Origin: Streptococcaceae bacterium ESL0729
GTDB lineage: Bacteria; Bacillota; Bacilli; Lactobacillales; Streptococcaceae
Reading direction: 5' to 3'
Length of the DNA stretch: 64,000 bases
Assembly: GCA_029391995.1 (NCBI GenBank)
Contig: CP113924.1
Span: forward strand, 363,501 to 427,500
The notes under the pieces are model-generated. The model was given only the letters and a program-made list of their open reading frames with translations, was not told the origin of the DNA and did not search any database. Position numbers and translations under genes: made by a program. Each line of letters opens with the position of its first letter. The stretch's first letter is position 1. This document shows, in pieces, positions 9,966 through 20,582 of this stretch.

Positions 9966-9994
9966 TTGCTAAAAAAAATATTTTGTGGTACTAT
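9966..9994 (+). promoter_or_regulatory. Promoter of the rimP-nusA-infB operon
   Basis: TTGCTA (9966-9971) and TACTAT (9989-9994) are spaced by 17 bp, and TGG in front of the -10 gives an extended element. It lies 80 bp before rimP. Confidence 0.55.
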
Positions 9995-10013
9995 GTAATA
10001 AAATACGTGAAGG

Positions 10014-10040
10014 GAGCGAACTTGTTTCGCTCTTTGTGTT
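10014..10040 (+). promoter_or_regulatory. Leader hairpin with T-rich tail before rimP
   Basis: GAGCGAA (10014-10020) pairs with TTCGCTC (10026-10032) around a 5-nt loop and is followed by TTTGTGTTTATTTTTTC. It lies in the 5' leader of an operon encoding NusA, so it could be an attenuator under NusA feedback. That role is inference. Confidence 0.45.
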
Positions 10041-10073
10041 TATTTTTTCACTTTTTAAAGAAAAGGAGGTCTT

Positions 10074-10544
10074 ATGTTAGAAATTATTGATATTGTGAGT
10101 AACCATATCACGCCCCTTCTTCCTGAACCTTATGAACTTGTAGATGTCGAGTGGGAAAAACTTGGAGCAGACTTTGTTCTACGTATCCTGATTGATAAAC
10201 CTGGAGGGATTGCCCTACAAGACACGGTTGATATGACGGAGATTATTAGTCCAGCCCTTGATGAAATCAAGCCAGATCCTTTCCCAAGTGAATACATGCT
10301 TGAGGTGGCAAGTCCTGGAGCCGAGCGTCCACTTAAGAAAGCTTCTGATTTTGAAGGAGCTGTTGGCAAGTACATTTTTGTAAGTCTTTATGCCAAAGTT
10401 GACAAGGAAAAAGAATTTGTTGGTGATTTAGTAGCCTTTGACGGTGAAAAATTAACAATTGATTACCTAAACAAGGGTCAACACAAAACTGTAGAAATTG
10501 ATGTGAAAAATATCGCTAAAGCTCGTACTTCTGTAAAGTTTTAG
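10074..10544 (+). CDS. rimP: Ribosome maturation factor RimP
   Basis: 156 residues, normal length. It contains the family signature DYVLRI-like [14 protein letters not shown] near residue 32 and [10 protein letters not shown] near 80. RimP assists 30S subunit assembly. It is the first gene of the nusA-infB operon and has AAAGGAGG before its ATG. Confidence 0.95.
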   Translation: MLEIIDIVSNHITPLLPEPYELVDVEWEKLGADFVLRILIDKPGGIALQDTVDMTEIISPALDEIKPDPFPSEYMLEVASPGAERPLKKASDFEGAVGKYIFVSLYAKVDKEKEFVGDLVAFDGEKLTIDYLNKGQHKTVEIDVKNIAKARTSVKF

Positions 10545-10565
10545 GATACCAGAAAGGAAAAAAAG

Positions 10566-11666
10566 TTGAGCAAGGAAATGCTAAGTGCCCTGACTATTCT
10601 TGAAGAAGAAAAGGGAATTAAAAGAGAAGTAGTCGTTGAGGCCATTGAACAGGCTTTGACAGCTGCCTACAAAAAACAATTTGGACAGTCACAAAGTGTC
10701 GAAGTTGATTTTGATGAGAAAAAAGGAGACTTCCAAGTCTTTACAGTTCGTGAAGTGGTCGATGAGGTTTTTGACAGCCGCCTTGAAATTTCACTAGAAG
10801 ATGCCTTACTTCTAAACCCCCACTATGAGATTGGTGACCGTCTTCGTTTTGAAGAAAAGACAGCTGATTTCGCCCGTACTGCTGCAGGAGCTGCCAAACA
10901 GGTAATCATGCAAAAGATGCGTGAAGAAGAGCGAACAATCATCTACAACGAGTACTCACGTTATGAAAATGAGATCATGACTGGTACTGTAGAGCGTTTT
11001 GACAACCGTTTCATCTTCGTAAACCTTGGTAAAATTGAAGCACAGCTTTCAAAGCGTGATCAAATTCCAGGGGAAAAATACGAGGCTCACGACCGGATTA
11101 AAGTTTATGTCTACAAGGTTGAGATGACTTCTAAGGGAACTCAGGTCTTTGTAAGCCGTAGCCACCCAGAGCTCCTTAAACGCCTCTTTGAACAAGAGAT
11201 TCCTGAAGTTTATGATGGAACTGTTGAAATCATGGGCATCGCCCGTGAAGCTGGCGACCGTGCAAAAGTTGTTGTTCGCAGCAACAAGGAAAATGTTGAC
11301 GCCATTGGTACTATCGTCGGTGTGGGCGGAGCCCGCATTCAAGAAGTTGTTAAGGAACTTCACGGAGAAAACATGGACATTATCGAGTGGGATGCTGAAC
11401 CAGAAGTCCTAATCGCAAATGCCCTTAAACCAGCAAGCGTTGAACGTGTAATCCTTGATCCAGAAAATCCCAAACAAGCAGTTGTAGTCGTTCCTGATGA
11501 CCAACTAAGTCTTGCCATTGGTAAACGCGGACAAAACGTGCGTCTTGCAGCCCACGTTACCAACCACAAACTAGATATTAAATCAGTAAGTGACTTTGAA
11601 GCAGAAGCTCAAGAAGTTTTAGCCGAAGAAGCCATTGAAGATTTAGATAATGAAGTTCTAGACTAA
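10566..11666 (+). CDS. nusA: Transcription termination/antitermination factor NusA
   Basis: 366 residues. The N-terminal RNA polymerase-binding domain begins SKEMLSALTILEEEKG, then come an S1 domain (TGTVERFDNRFIFVNLG near 140) and two KH domains (GVGGARIQEV near 243, IGKRGQNVRLA near 318). As in other streptococci it lacks the long C-terminal repeats of enteric NusA. It starts with TTG at 10566; this fits the family N-terminus and AAAGGA upstream. Confidence 0.96.
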   Translation: MSKEMLSALTILEEEKGIKREVVVEAIEQALTAAYKKQFGQSQSVEVDFDEKKGDFQVFTVREVVDEVFDSRLEISLEDALLLNPHYEIGDRLRFEEKTADFARTAAGAAKQVIMQKMREEERTIIYNEYSRYENEIMTGTVERFDNRFIFVNLGKIEAQLSKRDQIPGEKYEAHDRIKVYVYKVEMTSKGTQVFVSRSHPELLKRLFEQEIPEVYDGTVEIMGIAREAGDRAKVVVRSNKENVDAIGTIVGVGGARIQEVVKELHGENMDIIEWDAEPEVLIANALKPASVERVILDPENPKQAVVVVPDDQLSLAIGKRGQNVRLAAHVTNHKLDIKSVSDFEAEAQEVLAEEAIEDLDNEVLD

Positions 11667-11675
11667 GGAGTTCAC

Positions 11676-11969
11676 ATGAAGACACGTAAGCAGCCAATGA
11701 GAAAATCAGTTGTTTCCAATGAGCAGTTCCCTAAAAAAGATCTTTTGAGAATTGCCTTTGACAAAGAAGGTAATATTTCAATTGATCCAACAGGAAAGGC
11801 TCATGGACGTGGAGCTTATCTTGCCCTTTCAAATGAAGAGGCAGCGATGGCTAAGAAAAAAAGAGTTTTTGACCGTGTTTTTCAGACCAACCTTTCAGAT
11901 GACTTTTATGAGGAACTCATTAAATATGTTGATCATAGGGTTGCCCGTCGTGATCTAGGACTCGAATAA
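11676..11969 (+). CDS. rnpM: YlxR family RNA-binding protein (RnpM)
   Basis: 97 residues. The family box GRGAYL is near residue 46 and the N-terminus RKQPMRKSVVSNEQ is typical, although the usual CxxC-like pair is absent. RnpM modulates RNase P in Bacillus. It lies between nusA and the L7Ae-like gene, as in most Firmicutes. Confidence 0.92.
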   Translation: MKTRKQPMRKSVVSNEQFPKKDLLRIAFDKEGNISIDPTGKAHGRGAYLALSNEEAAMAKKKRVFDRVFQTNLSDDFYEELIKYVDHRVARRDLGLE

Positions 11970-11971
11970 AA

Positions 11972-12271
11972 ATGAATGATAAAGTACTAAATTTACTAGG
12001 CCTTGCCAAAAGAGCTGGCAAGCTTACAAGTGGTGAGGATCTAGTAGTTAAAAGCATCCAAAATGGCAAGGCAAAACTTGTTTTTCTAGGCCATGATGCT
12101 TCTAAGAATTTAATTAAAAAAATAACAGATAAAACAAGCTATTACGAAGTAAGCATGACAGATATTTTTAGTACCCTGGAACTTAGTCAAGCAGTTGGTG
12201 AACCACGCAAGGTTATTGCTGTGACTGATCGAGGTTTTGCTAAAAAGATGGGAGAACTTATGGAGAAATAG
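11972..12271 (+). CDS. Ribosomal protein L7Ae-like protein YlxQ
   Basis: 99 residues of the L7Ae/L30e/Gadd45 fold: NLLGLAKRAGKLTSGED at the start, and VFLGHDAS near residue 37. Members bind kink-turn RNA; YlxQ may be a ribosomal accessory protein. It starts 2 bp after the rnpM stop and precedes infB by 63 bp. Confidence 0.88.
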   Translation: MNDKVLNLLGLAKRAGKLTSGEDLVVKSIQNGKAKLVFLGHDASKNLIKKITDKTSYYEVSMTDIFSTLELSQAVGEPRKVIAVTDRGFAKKMGELMEK

Positions 12272-12334
12272 AGATAAGCTAGATGACAAGCTAGATTGAA
12301 TTAGCTTTTCATCAGTTAGTTAGGAGGACACGAT

Positions 12335-14674
12335 TTGTCTAATAAAAAACGTATCAATGAAATAGCCCGTGAAAGTGGGTTAGCTAATAAGGATTTGGTC
12401 GAACATGCTAAAAAATTAGGCTTTGATGTAAAAACCCACTCAAGTAGTGTAGATACAGAGCAGGAGAAAAAACTTCTAGCAAGTTTTAAAAAGAATCCGC
12501 AAGGGTCAGCTCCTAGCCAGGCAAAGCCACAGACCAAAAAAGTTGATAACAATAGCAAAGCTCAAGGAGTAAAAGGTCCTAAAACAGGTAACCAGTCTAC
12601 TCAAGCTCACCAAGGGAATAAAAAACAAAATCATTTGAATACTAAGACACAAAACAACCAAACAAACAATCAAGGTCAAAAACCTACTACTAACCGCAAT
12701 GGGCAAAAGCCTAATAACAACAACCAAAACCGTCCAGGCCAAGCTAATGGCGGTGGTCAAGGATTTGGTGGCAATAACAATAACCGCAACCGTAATAACG
12801 GTGGCCGTAACCAGGTTCGTAACGCCCGCAACAGTAACTGGAACTCTAAGAAAAAAGGAAAACGTGGTAACAACAACCAAGCACCAGCTGTACCACAACG
12901 TAAGTTCCATGAACTACCAGAAACACTTGTCTACTCAGACGGGATGACTATTGCGGATATCGCAAAAAAAATCAAACGCGAGCCAGCTGAAATCGTTAAA
13001 AAACTGTTCATGATGGGTATCATGGCGACACAAAACCAGTCGCTTGACGCTGATACAATTGAGCTTCTTCTTATGGACTACGGAATTGCTCCAGAGAAAA
13101 AAGTTGAAGTCGATACAGCTGATATCGAACGTCTCTTCATCGAAGATGACTACCTTGATCCAACTAAGCTTGAAGAACGTCCACCAGTTGTAACAATTAT
13201 GGGGCACGTTGACCACGGTAAAACCACCCTTCTTGATACCCTTCGTAACTCACGCGTAACAAGCGGGGAAGCTGGAGGAATCACCCAGCATATCGGAGCT
13301 TACCAAATCGAAGCTGAAGGCAAGAAGATTACCTTCCTTGATACACCAGGACACGAAGCCTTCACAAGCATGCGTGCACGTGGAGCATCAGTAACTGATA
13401 TTACCATCCTAGTTGTAGCAGCTGATGATGGTGTTATGCCTCAAACAATTGAAGCCATCAACCACTCAAAAGCCGCTGGTGTACCAATCATCGTAGCCAT
13501 CAACAAGATTGATAAACCAGGAGCTAATCCTGACCGTGTTATCCAAGAACTTGCTGAGCACAACGTTATGTCAACAGCCTGGGGTGGTGAATCTGAATTT
13601 GTTCAAATTTCAGCCAAGTTCAACCAAAATATCGATGAACTTTTAGAAACGGTCCTTCTAGTTGCTGAAATGCAGGAACTTAAGGCAGACCCAACAGTTA
13701 AAGCCATCGGTACAGTCGTTGAAGCTCGTCTTGACAAAGGAAAGGGTGCCATCGCAACTCTTTTAGTTCAACAGGGAACTCTTCGCCAACAAGATCCAAT
13801 CGTAGTTGGTAATACCTTTGGTCGTGTTCGTGCCATGGTTAATGACCTTGGCCGCCGTGAAAAAGCTGCTGGACCAAGCTCACCAGTTGAGATTACAGGT
13901 CTAAATGATGTACCACAAGCGGGAGACCACTTCGCCGTATTTGAAGATGAAAAATCAGCCCGTGCAGTTGGGGAAGAGCGTGCCAAACGTGCTCAACTTG
14001 TTCAACGTCAAAGCTCACAACGTGTAAGCCTTGAAAACCTCTTTGATACCCTTAAAGAAGGTCAAGTTAAGTCAGTTAACCTAATCATCAAGGCAGACGT
14101 GCAAGGTAGTGCTGAAGCACTTGCTGCAAGCCTTCAAAAAATTGATGTTGAAGGTGTTAAAATTGACATCGTCCACTCTGCCGTTGGTGCCATCAGTGAA
14201 TCAGATGTGTCTCTTGCTGAAGCAAGTAATGCCATCATCATTGGATTTAACGTACGTCCTACACCACTTGCTCGCCTTCAAGCTGAGCAAGACGATGTTG
14301 ATATCCGCCTCCACAGCATTATCTACAAGGTAATTGACGAAGTCGAAACTGCGATGAAAGGTCTTCTTGATCCTGAATTCGAAGAAAAAGTTATCGGTGA
14401 AGCCATGGTTCGTGAAACATTTGTGGTCTCAAAAATTGGTACAATCGCAGGATTCATGGTAGTATCAGGTACTGTTAAACGCGGAGCAAGCATCCGTGTT
14501 ATCCGTGGCGGTGTTGTCATCCATGACGGTCAAATCGCAAGCCTTAAACACCTTAAAGACGACGTAAAAGAAGTTAAAAAAGGTAATGAGGGTGGACTGA
14601 TGATTGAAAACTTCAATGATATCAAAGTTGACGATACATTTGAAATCTACGAAATGGTTGAAATCAAACGCTAG
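12335..14674 (+). CDS. infB: Translation initiation factor IF-2
   Basis: 779 residues. A short N-terminal IF2_N domain ([12 protein letters not shown]) is followed by an Asn/Gln/Gly-rich linker (about residues 50-175) and a second IF2_N domain. The GTPase domain begins with [10 protein letters not shown] near residue 289, with DTPGHEAF and NKIDKP boxes after it. The C-terminal domains bind fMet-tRNA. The start is TTG at 12335 with TTAGGAGG upstream; the next in-frame ATG is far inside the conserved part. Confidence 0.96.
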   Translation: MSNKKRINEIARESGLANKDLVEHAKKLGFDVKTHSSSVDTEQEKKLLASFKKNPQGSAPSQAKPQTKKVDNNSKAQGVKGPKTGNQSTQAHQGNKKQNHLNTKTQNNQTNNQGQKPTTNRNGQKPNNNNQNRPGQANGGGQGFGGNNNNRNRNNGGRNQVRNARNSNWNSKKKGKRGNNNQAPAVPQRKFHELPETLVYSDGMTIADIAKKIKREPAEIVKKLFMMGIMATQNQSLDADTIELLLMDYGIAPEKKVEVDTADIERLFIEDDYLDPTKLEERPPVVTIMGHVDHGKTTLLDTLRNSRVTSGEAGGITQHIGAYQIEAEGKKITFLDTPGHEAFTSMRARGASVTDITILVVAADDGVMPQTIEAINHSKAAGVPIIVAINKIDKPGANPDRVIQELAEHNVMSTAWGGESEFVQISAKFNQNIDELLETVLLVAEMQELKADPTVKAIGTVVEARLDKGKGAIATLLVQQGTLRQQDPIVVGNTFGRVRAMVNDLGRREKAAGPSSPVEITGLNDVPQAGDHFAVFEDEKSARAVGEERAKRAQLVQRQSSQRVSLENLFDTLKEGQVKSVNLIIKADVQGSAEALAASLQKIDVEGVKIDIVHSAVGAISESDVSLAEASNAIIIGFNVRPTPLARLQAEQDDVDIRLHSIIYKVIDEVETAMKGLLDPEFEEKVIGEAMVRETFVVSKIGTIAGFMVVSGTVKRGASIRVIRGGVVIHDGQIASLKHLKDDVKEVKKGNEGGLMIENFNDIKVDDTFEIYEMVEIKR

Positions 14675-14694
14675 TCGTATGACAAGGAGGAAAT

Positions 14695-15042
14695 ATGGCA
14701 AACTTTCGTTCTGATAGGGTATCAACAGAGATAAAACGCGATATCAACGATATCATGCGTAATAAAATCCGTGACCCAAGACTTGAAGATGTAAATGTTA
14801 CTGACGTAAAAGTCACAGGAGATCTTAGCCAGGCAACTGTCTACTACACCCTCCTAAGTGATCTTGCCAGTGATAATGAAAAGGCTCAAAAGGGACTTAA
14901 AAAGGCAAGTGGACTTATTAGAAGTGAACTTGCCCGTCGTATGACCATGTTTAAGGTTCCAGAACTTATCTTTGTTAAGGATGAGTCTGTTGAATATGGA
15001 AATAAAATCGATGAGCTTTTAAGAAATCTTAACAAAAACTAA
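14695..15042 (+). CDS. rbfA: Ribosome-binding factor A
   Basis: 115 residues, normal length. Signatures are [16 protein letters not shown] near residue 8 and RDPRL near 28, with [16 protein letters not shown] after it. RbfA is a KH-fold protein that helps late 30S maturation and cold adaptation. It closes the rimP operon and is followed by a strong terminator. Confidence 0.95.
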   Translation: MANFRSDRVSTEIKRDINDIMRNKIRDPRLEDVNVTDVKVTGDLSQATVYYTLLSDLASDNEKAQKGLKKASGLIRSELARRMTMFKVPELIFVKDESVEYGNKIDELLRNLNKN

Positions 15043-15043
15043 G

Positions 15044-15073
15044 AAAAAGACTTCCCTTGGGGAAGTCTTTTTT
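15044..15073. terminator. Intrinsic terminator after rbfA
   Basis: A 13-bp stem (15044-15056 with 15060-15072), 3-nt loop and T-run. The A-run on the left lets it serve the convergent deacetylase gene too. Confidence 0.9.
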
Positions 15074-15078
15074 ATTTC

Positions 15079-15951
15079 CTATTCACTAATAAGATTTAAG
15101 AAACTTTGACTGTTATGACCGTAGGCCACGCGAACCCTATTAAGGGCAAAAAGTCCATCATCAATGCTTGCAAGTCCTGGGTTGGTTGTAAGTCCCATCT
15201 TGTAACCTGCATCTTTTGCAATAATTCCAGTATCATCATTGTAACGACCAGATGGGTAGCAAATAACACTTGTGTCTTGATTGAGGAGCTTATCAAGTCC
15301 TTTCTTAGACTCGACCAACTGATAGCTTGCCTCTTCATCGCTAGCCTGTCCTAGGTCAATGTGGTCAACCGTGTGACTTTCGATGGTAATTAGAGGGTCC
15401 TTGTTGATTTGAAGAAGCTGCTCATCTGTCATCTTGTCAAGACCATCTTTCATATTCCAAATGGACATGATAGTAGCCTTCATTTTAAGTTGATCAAGGA
15501 CAGGTTGGGCATTTTTCATGTTGTCAACATAGCCATCATCAAGGGTTACCCAAACAATTTTGTCAGCTGGTTTTTCATTTTTAGTCAAGACTCTGTAGGC
15601 TTCATCAGGGCTTAGGGTATAGTATCCCGCATCCTTTAGGGCCTTCATCTCCATTTCAAATTCAGCTGGTGGCACAAATAAGGTGTTCCCGTCAACAACC
15701 TCTGAAATGTGATGGTACATAAGGATTGGAAACTTGATTGTTGTATCATATTTTTTCCAGCTTACCTGACTTGTATCCGTGCTACTTGCTTGGGTAGAAG
15801 ACGCCTTCTTAGTGCTTGCCTGCTTTTGGCCGCTCTCACTCGTTTGGGGCTGATTTTTGGTGCTTGCGGTAAATTTTTGGTAACCAAAACCAATAATCAG
15901 ACCAAGAGTTAGTCCTAAAAGGACATACTTTAAAAGATTTTTCATTTTCAT
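15079..15951 (-). CDS. Membrane-anchored polysaccharide deacetylase
   Basis: About 290 residues. A basic N-terminus and one hydrophobic helix (NLLKYVLLGLTLGLIIGFGY) act as anchor, then a Ser/Thr/Gln/Lys-rich linker leads to the extracellular NodB-type domain. Motifs are ILMYHHIS, VTLDDGYVDN (catalytic and metal Asp), SHTVDH (metal His) and CYPSGRYN. Such enzymes de-N-acetylate peptidoglycan or other polysaccharides. Candidate starts are GTG 15957, ATG 15951 and ATG 15945. None has a Shine-Dalgarno sequence, because the -10 element lies directly upstream. Confidence 0.88.
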   Translation of the reverse strand: MKMKNLLKYVLLGLTLGLIIGFGYQKFTASTKNQPQTSESGQKQASTKKASSTQASSTDTSQVSWKKYDTTIKFPILMYHHISEVVDGNTLFVPPAEFEMEMKALKDAGYYTLSPDEAYRVLTKNEKPADKIVWVTLDDGYVDNMKNAQPVLDQLKMKATIMSIWNMKDGLDKMTDEQLLQINKDPLITIESHTVDHIDLGQASDEEASYQLVESKKGLDKLLNQDTSVICYPSGRYNDDTGIIAKDAGYKMGLTTNPGLASIDDGLFALNRVRVAYGHNSQSFLNLISE

Positions 15952-15957
15952 AATCAC

Positions 15958-15966
15958 ATTATAGCA
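15958..15966 (-). promoter_or_regulatory. Extended -10 abutting the deacetylase start
   Basis: On the minus strand TGCTATAAT ends one base before the first possible start codon. The expected transcription start falls on or next to the ATG at 15951. Confidence 0.5.
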
Positions 15967-16057
15967 TTAAAAAGTTTAAATATTAAGTATTTTTGTAGGC
16001 CCTTTAGTGGGTTCCTTAGCGGATTATATAGTAAAATGGAGGCAGGTGAATGAATAT

Positions 16058-16303
16058 ATGAAAAATTTATTATTAAAAATGGTTTATTTCTATCAAAGGA
16101 GGATTTCCCCTTTGACGGGCCCAACTTGTAGGTATCACCCTACTTGCTCAAACTATATGGTTGAAGCCCTTAAAAGTCACGGAGCTTTTTTAGGAACAAT
16201 CATGGGTCTTGCTAGAATTCTAAGGTGTAATCCCCTTGTAAGGGGAGGGATTGATTATGTTCCTGAAAAGTTTAGCCTAAGACGCAATAAGGATAAAAGG
16301 TAG
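16058..16303 (+). CDS. yidD: Membrane protein insertion efficiency factor YidD
   Basis: 81 residues. Signatures are [23 protein letters not shown] near residues 10-32 and [14 protein letters not shown] near 57. YidD is a small membrane-associated protein that supports YidC-dependent insertion. The frame is open to 16007, but the conserved protein starts near MKNLLLK and AGGTGA lies 8 nt before 16058. Confidence 0.92.
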   Translation: MKNLLLKMVYFYQRRISPLTGPTCRYHPTCSNYMVEALKSHGAFLGTIMGLARILRCNPLVRGGIDYVPEKFSLRRNKDKR

Positions 16304-16385
16304 TTTAAAAGCAAAGATTAATTTTTTATGGTCAATCTTAAAAATATCATCAAGGTGCCTATTAATTTATCGAATTAGCTAAATA

Positions 16386-16394
16386 TGGTATAAT
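16386..16394 (+). promoter_or_regulatory. Extended -10 promoter of uvrA
   Basis: TGGTATAAT lies 34 bp before the uvrA ATG, with a weak -35. I see no SOS operator there. Confidence 0.6.
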
Positions 16395-16427
16395 CAGTTA
16401 ATTCTTAATTGAGAACAGGAGGCACTT

Positions 16428-19262
16428 ATGGCCCAAGAAAATATTGTTGTACGCGGAGCACGTGTGCATAATTTAAAAAATATAGATGTTACCATGCCAA
16501 GAAATAAGCTTGTGGTGGTAACAGGCCTTTCAGGTTCTGGAAAGTCAAGCCTTGCCTTTGACACCATCTATGCCGAAGGACAGAGGCGATATGTTGAAAG
16601 CCTCTCGGCCTATGCCAGGCAGTTTTTGGGAAATATGGACAAGCCAGATGTTGATAGCATCGATGGTCTAAGTCCAGCTATTTCTATCGATCAAAAGACA
16701 ACCAGTAAGAACCCAAGATCAACTGTGGGGACGGTGACTGAAATTAATGACTACCTGCGTCTTCTTTATGCAAGAGTTGGTATACCTATGTGCCCTAATG
16801 GACATGGCCCGATTACGGCCCAGTCGCCAGAGCAAATCGTTGACCATGTTTTGGAGCTTCCGGAAAGATCGAGGCTGCAAATCCTAGCCCCAGTTGTTAG
16901 GGATAAAAAGGGCCAGCACAAGAAGACCTTTGAAAAAATTCAAAAGGAGGGGTATGTCCGCCTGAGAGTCGATGGTGAGGTCTATGACATTGATCAGCTA
17001 CCAGAATTAGATAAAAATAAGAAGCATAAGATTGAAATTATTGTTGATAGGATTGTTCTAAAAGAAGGCATTCGCAGTCGCTTATTTGAGTCTGTTGAAA
17101 GTGCCCTTCACTTGGCTGAGGGCTATGTAATCATTGATAAGATGGATGGGACTGAGCTTCTTTTTAGTGAACATTATGCCTGTCCTATCTGTGGCTTTAC
17201 AGTGCCAGAACTTGAACCGCGATTATTCTCTTTCAATGCACCCTTTGGATCTTGTCCTGACTGCGATGGTCTGGGGATAAAGCTTGAAGTGGACATTGAT
17301 TTGGTGGTTCCAGATCCAAGCAAAAGCTTGAGGGATGGAGCCCTTCTTCCTTGGAATCCAATTTCATCAAACTATTATCCGCAAATGCTTGAGCAGGCCA
17401 TGGCTACCTTTGAAATTGACATGGACCTTCCCTTTGAGGCCTTGAGTGAGGAGCAAAGAAGATTAATTCTTTACGGGTCAGAGGGCAAAATCTTCCATTT
17501 CCACTACAAAAATGAATTCAATGGTGTTCGTGATATTGATATTCCCTTTGAGGGCATAATCAATAACATCGAAAGACGTTACCATGAGACAAATAGTGAT
17601 TTTACCAGGGAGCAGATGAAGGGCTACATGACTGAGCTTACCTGTGCCAGCTGTCATGGTTTAAGATTAAATCTCCAGGCCCTATCTGTAGAGATTGATG
17701 GGAAGAATATAGGTGAGGTATCCAAGCTTTCAATCGGAGAACACCTAGATTTCATCAATAACCTTGTTTTAAATGAAAATCGGGAGAAGATAGCAGGCCC
17801 AATCGTAAAAGAAATAGGTGACCGTTTAAGCTTCTTAAATAATGTAGGTCTTGATTATCTAACCCTAGCCAGGGCTTCTGCGACCTTGTCAGGTGGGGAG
17901 AGTCAAAGGATTCGTCTTGCCACCCAGATTGGATCTAACCTAAGTGGAGTTCTTTATGTTTTAGATGAACCATCAATTGGTCTTCACCAAAGGGATAATG
18001 ACCGCCTGATTGCAAGTCTTAAGAAAATGCGAGATTTGGGTAATACTCTAATTGTTGTGGAGCATGATGAGGATACCATGATGGCGGCTGACTATTTGAT
18101 TGATGTGGGGCCTGGAGCTGGAAGCCTTGGTGGGGAGATTATTGCCAGTGGGACACCAAAGCAGGTGGCCCGTAGTCGGAAGTCCATAACTGGCCAGTAT
18201 CTATCAGGTAAAAAGAAAATTCCCCTACCAGAAAAACGTCGTTCTTATGACAAGGACCGGGTTATAGAGGTCAGGGGAGCTTCTGAAAATAACCTTAGGG
18301 ATATTGATGTAGATTTTCCTTTGGGTATTATGACCGCTGTAACCGGGGTATCTGGTTCAGGGAAGTCAACCTTGGTCAATCAAATTCTTAAGAAGGCTTT
18401 AGCCCAAAAGATAAATAAAAATTCTGCTAAACCAGGCAAGCACAAGTCAGTCTCAGGTTATGAGGGCCTTGAAAAATTAATTGATATCGACCAAAGTCCC
18501 ATCGGTAGAACTCCCAGGTCAAATCCTGCTACTTATACTAGCGTTTTTGATGACATAAGAGACTTATTTGCCCAAACCAATGAAGCTAAAATTCGTGGTT
18601 ATAAAAAGGGTCGTTTCTCCTTTAATGTCAAAGGTGGACGCTGTGAAAACTGTAAGGGTGATGGAATTATAAAAATTGAGATGCACTTCTTGCCTGATGT
18701 CTATGTGGCCTGTGAGGTTTGTAGGGGCAGAAGGTATAATAGCGAAACCCTTGAGGTTCACTATAAGGACAAGAATATTTCTGAAATTCTTGACATGCGT
18801 GTGTCAGATGCCCTTGAATTCTTCCGTCACATTCCAAAGATTGAACGAAAGCTTCAAACAATCGTTGATGTGGGTCTTGGCTATGTTACCTTGGGGCAAC
18901 CAGCTACTACCTTATCAGGTGGGGAGGCACAAAGGATGAAGCTTGCCAGTGAGCTCCAAAAGCGTTCGACTGGTAAAAATATCTATATTCTTGATGAGCC
19001 AACAACAGGTCTTCATACTGAGGATATCTATCATCTCTTAAAAGTTTTAGACCGCCTGGCTGATGCAGGTAATACCATTATTGTTATCGAGCATAATCTT
19101 GATGTCATAAAGACAGCAGACTATGTTATCGATTTGGGTCCTGAAGGTGGTGCTAGGGGAGGAAATCTCCTATGTGCTGGAAGGCCTGAAGAAATTGCCG
19201 CCTGTGAAGAGAGTTATACAGGAAAATACTTGAAAGGAAAATTAGAAAATGAGCCAAAATAA
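16428..19262 (+). CDS. uvrA: Excinuclease ABC subunit A
   Basis: 944 residues. There are two ABC ATPase modules, with Walker [10 protein letters not shown] near residue 33 and GVSGSGKST near 643. The signature motifs are [12 protein letters not shown] near 488 and [12 protein letters not shown] near 829. Zinc modules are seen as CPICG...CPDC, CASC and CENC...CEVC. UvrA scans DNA for bulky lesions and loads UvrB. The ATG follows AGGAGG. Its last 14 bp overlap the next small gene. Confidence 0.97.
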   Translation: MAQENIVVRGARVHNLKNIDVTMPRNKLVVVTGLSGSGKSSLAFDTIYAEGQRRYVESLSAYARQFLGNMDKPDVDSIDGLSPAISIDQKTTSKNPRSTVGTVTEINDYLRLLYARVGIPMCPNGHGPITAQSPEQIVDHVLELPERSRLQILAPVVRDKKGQHKKTFEKIQKEGYVRLRVDGEVYDIDQLPELDKNKKHKIEIIVDRIVLKEGIRSRLFESVESALHLAEGYVIIDKMDGTELLFSEHYACPICGFTVPELEPRLFSFNAPFGSCPDCDGLGIKLEVDIDLVVPDPSKSLRDGALLPWNPISSNYYPQMLEQAMATFEIDMDLPFEALSEEQRRLILYGSEGKIFHFHYKNEFNGVRDIDIPFEGIINNIERRYHETNSDFTREQMKGYMTELTCASCHGLRLNLQALSVEIDGKNIGEVSKLSIGEHLDFINNLVLNENREKIAGPIVKEIGDRLSFLNNVGLDYLTLARASATLSGGESQRIRLATQIGSNLSGVLYVLDEPSIGLHQRDNDRLIASLKKMRDLGNTLIVVEHDEDTMMAADYLIDVGPGAGSLGGEIIASGTPKQVARSRKSITGQYLSGKKKIPLPEKRRSYDKDRVIEVRGASENNLRDIDVDFPLGIMTAVTGVSGSGKSTLVNQILKKALAQKINKNSAKPGKHKSVSGYEGLEKLIDIDQSPIGRTPRSNPATYTSVFDDIRDLFAQTNEAKIRGYKKGRFSFNVKGGRCENCKGDGIIKIEMHFLPDVYVACEVCRGRRYNSETLEVHYKDKNISEILDMRVSDALEFFRHIPKIERKLQTIVDVGLGYVTLGQPATTLSGGEAQRMKLASELQKRSTGKNIYILDEPTTGLHTEDIYHLLKVLDRLADAGNTIIVIEHNLDVIKTADYVIDLGPEGGARGGNLLCAGRPEEIAACEESYTGKYLKGKLENEPK

Positions 19263-19512
19263 AAAAGAAGAAGCAAAAGAAGAATTAATTGAAAAATTAC
19301 AGGAAAAAGGGACTACCAATGTTCCAGCAGACCTTGATTCTAAGGACGATTTAGTCCACGGAACAACCAATATTGGGGATGATTCAGAACCCAAAAATTA
19401 TATTGACCGAGGAACAACAAACATCCCAACAGAAGAAGGTATTGAGGCTGACATTGAGGAAGAAAAAGCTAGGACGACCAATGTTCCAGAAGATTTAACA
19501 CAAGACAAATAA
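19249..19512 (+). CDS. Acidic repeat protein with four TTN(V/I)P-type boxes
   Basis: 87 residues, strongly acidic, no signal peptide or membrane segment, and probably disordered. The box GTTNVP/GTTNIP recurs at residues 21, 38, 55 and 75 (variants GTTNIG and RTTNVP), spaced by 17, 17 and 20. The start overlaps uvrA by 14 bp and the stop is 11 bp before pepP, so it is translated within the uvrA-pepP transcript. I do not recognise the family. The regular motif spacing and the tight fit between genes argue that it is a real gene. Confidence 0.7.
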   Translation: MSQNKKEEAKEELIEKLQEKGTTNVPADLDSKDDLVHGTTNIGDDSEPKNYIDRGTTNIPTEEGIEADIEEEKARTTNVPEDLTQDK

Positions 19513-19523
19513 GGGAGGTTTTC

Positions 19524-20582
19524 GTGAAAAGAATTGATCGATTAAGAAATTTGATGAAGAAGCAAGGGGTTTCTGCCCTGGTGGTTAACAATTTAAAAAA
19601 TATTTACTACCTTGCTAATTTTTCAGGGACTGAAGCAACAATCCTTGTGACAGAAAAAAATCAGTATTTCTTTACTGATGCTAGATATACTTTGATAGCA
19701 AAAAATCTTGTTAAGGATTTTGAGATTATTGAGAGCCGCACCCCCTTGAAGCAGATTTCTGATATTCTTGTTTCAGAAGGGATAAAGGATCTACAATTTG
19801 AAAGTCAAATTTCTTATGGTCAGTTTCTAGCCATGAAAGAGGAACTTAGGACTATAAACCTTACCCCATCTAAGAATCTGATTGAAGAGCTTAGGATTAT
19901 TAAGGATGCAAGTGAGATTGAAACCATCCGCACGGCCTGCTCAATTTCTGATAGAGCCTTTGATGAACTTCTAAACTATCTTAAACCTGGCCTTAGTGAG
20001 CTTGATCTAGCAAACTTTCTTGATTTTAAAATGAGGGAATTTGGGGCTTCATCTGTAAGTTTTGAGACAATTGTGGCCAGTGGTGCTAGATCAAGTATGC
20101 CTCACGGGGTTGCATCTAATAAAATCATTGAGGCAGGTGACACCATAACTCTTGATTTTGGCTGCTACTACAAGCACTATGTCAGTGATATGACTAGAAC
20201 CATCTTCCTAGGTCAGCCAAGTGACAAGATGATTGAAATCTATAATACAGTCCTTGACAGTAATAACACCTTGATTTCTGAAACCCGTGCTGGTCTAGCT
20301 TACTCTGACTATGATTTAATTGCTAGAAAAGTTATCGAAGGGGCAGGTTATGGGGACAATTTTACCCACGGAATCGGCCACGGGATTGGTCTTGATATTC
20401 ATGAGGACCCCTTCTTTGGTAAAAATTCAAAAGGTCTTATTAAGGCTGGGATGACTATTACTGATGAGCCTGGGATTTATATCGATAACTACGGTGGCGT
20501 TCGAATTGAAGATGATTTACTGGTTACAGAAGAAGGTTGTGAACTTTTAACGCTTGCTAGCAAGGATTTAATAATTCTTTAG
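19524..20582 (+). CDS. pepP: Xaa-Pro aminopeptidase (M24 family)
   Basis: 352 residues, the length of lactococcal PepP. An N-terminal creatinase-like domain is followed by the pita-bread catalytic domain. Metal ligands are visible: LDFGC, SDMTRT, HGIGHGIGLDIHE, TDEPGIYI and RIEDD. It removes N-terminal residues from peptides with proline at position 2. It starts with GTG at 19524, preceded by GGGAGG, and lies just before efp. Confidence 0.9.
   Translation: MKRIDRLRNLMKKQGVSALVVNNLKNIYYLANFSGTEATILVTEKNQYFFTDARYTLIAKNLVKDFEIIESRTPLKQISDILVSEGIKDLQFESQISYGQFLAMKEELRTINLTPSKNLIEELRIIKDASEIETIRTACSISDRAFDELLNYLKPGLSELDLANFLDFKMREFGASSVSFETIVASGARSSMPHGVASNKIIEAGDTITLDFGCYYKHYVSDMTRTIFLGQPSDKMIEIYNTVLDSNNTLISETRAGLAYSDYDLIARKVIEGAGYGDNFTHGIGHGIGLDIHEDPFFGKNSKGLIKAGMTITDEPGIYIDNYGGVRIEDDLLVTEEGCELLTLASKDLIIL

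Noticed and set aside
16304..16427. SOS operator before uvrA
   Set aside because: No LexA- or HdiR-type palindrome was found; only an ordinary extended -10 promoter is visible.
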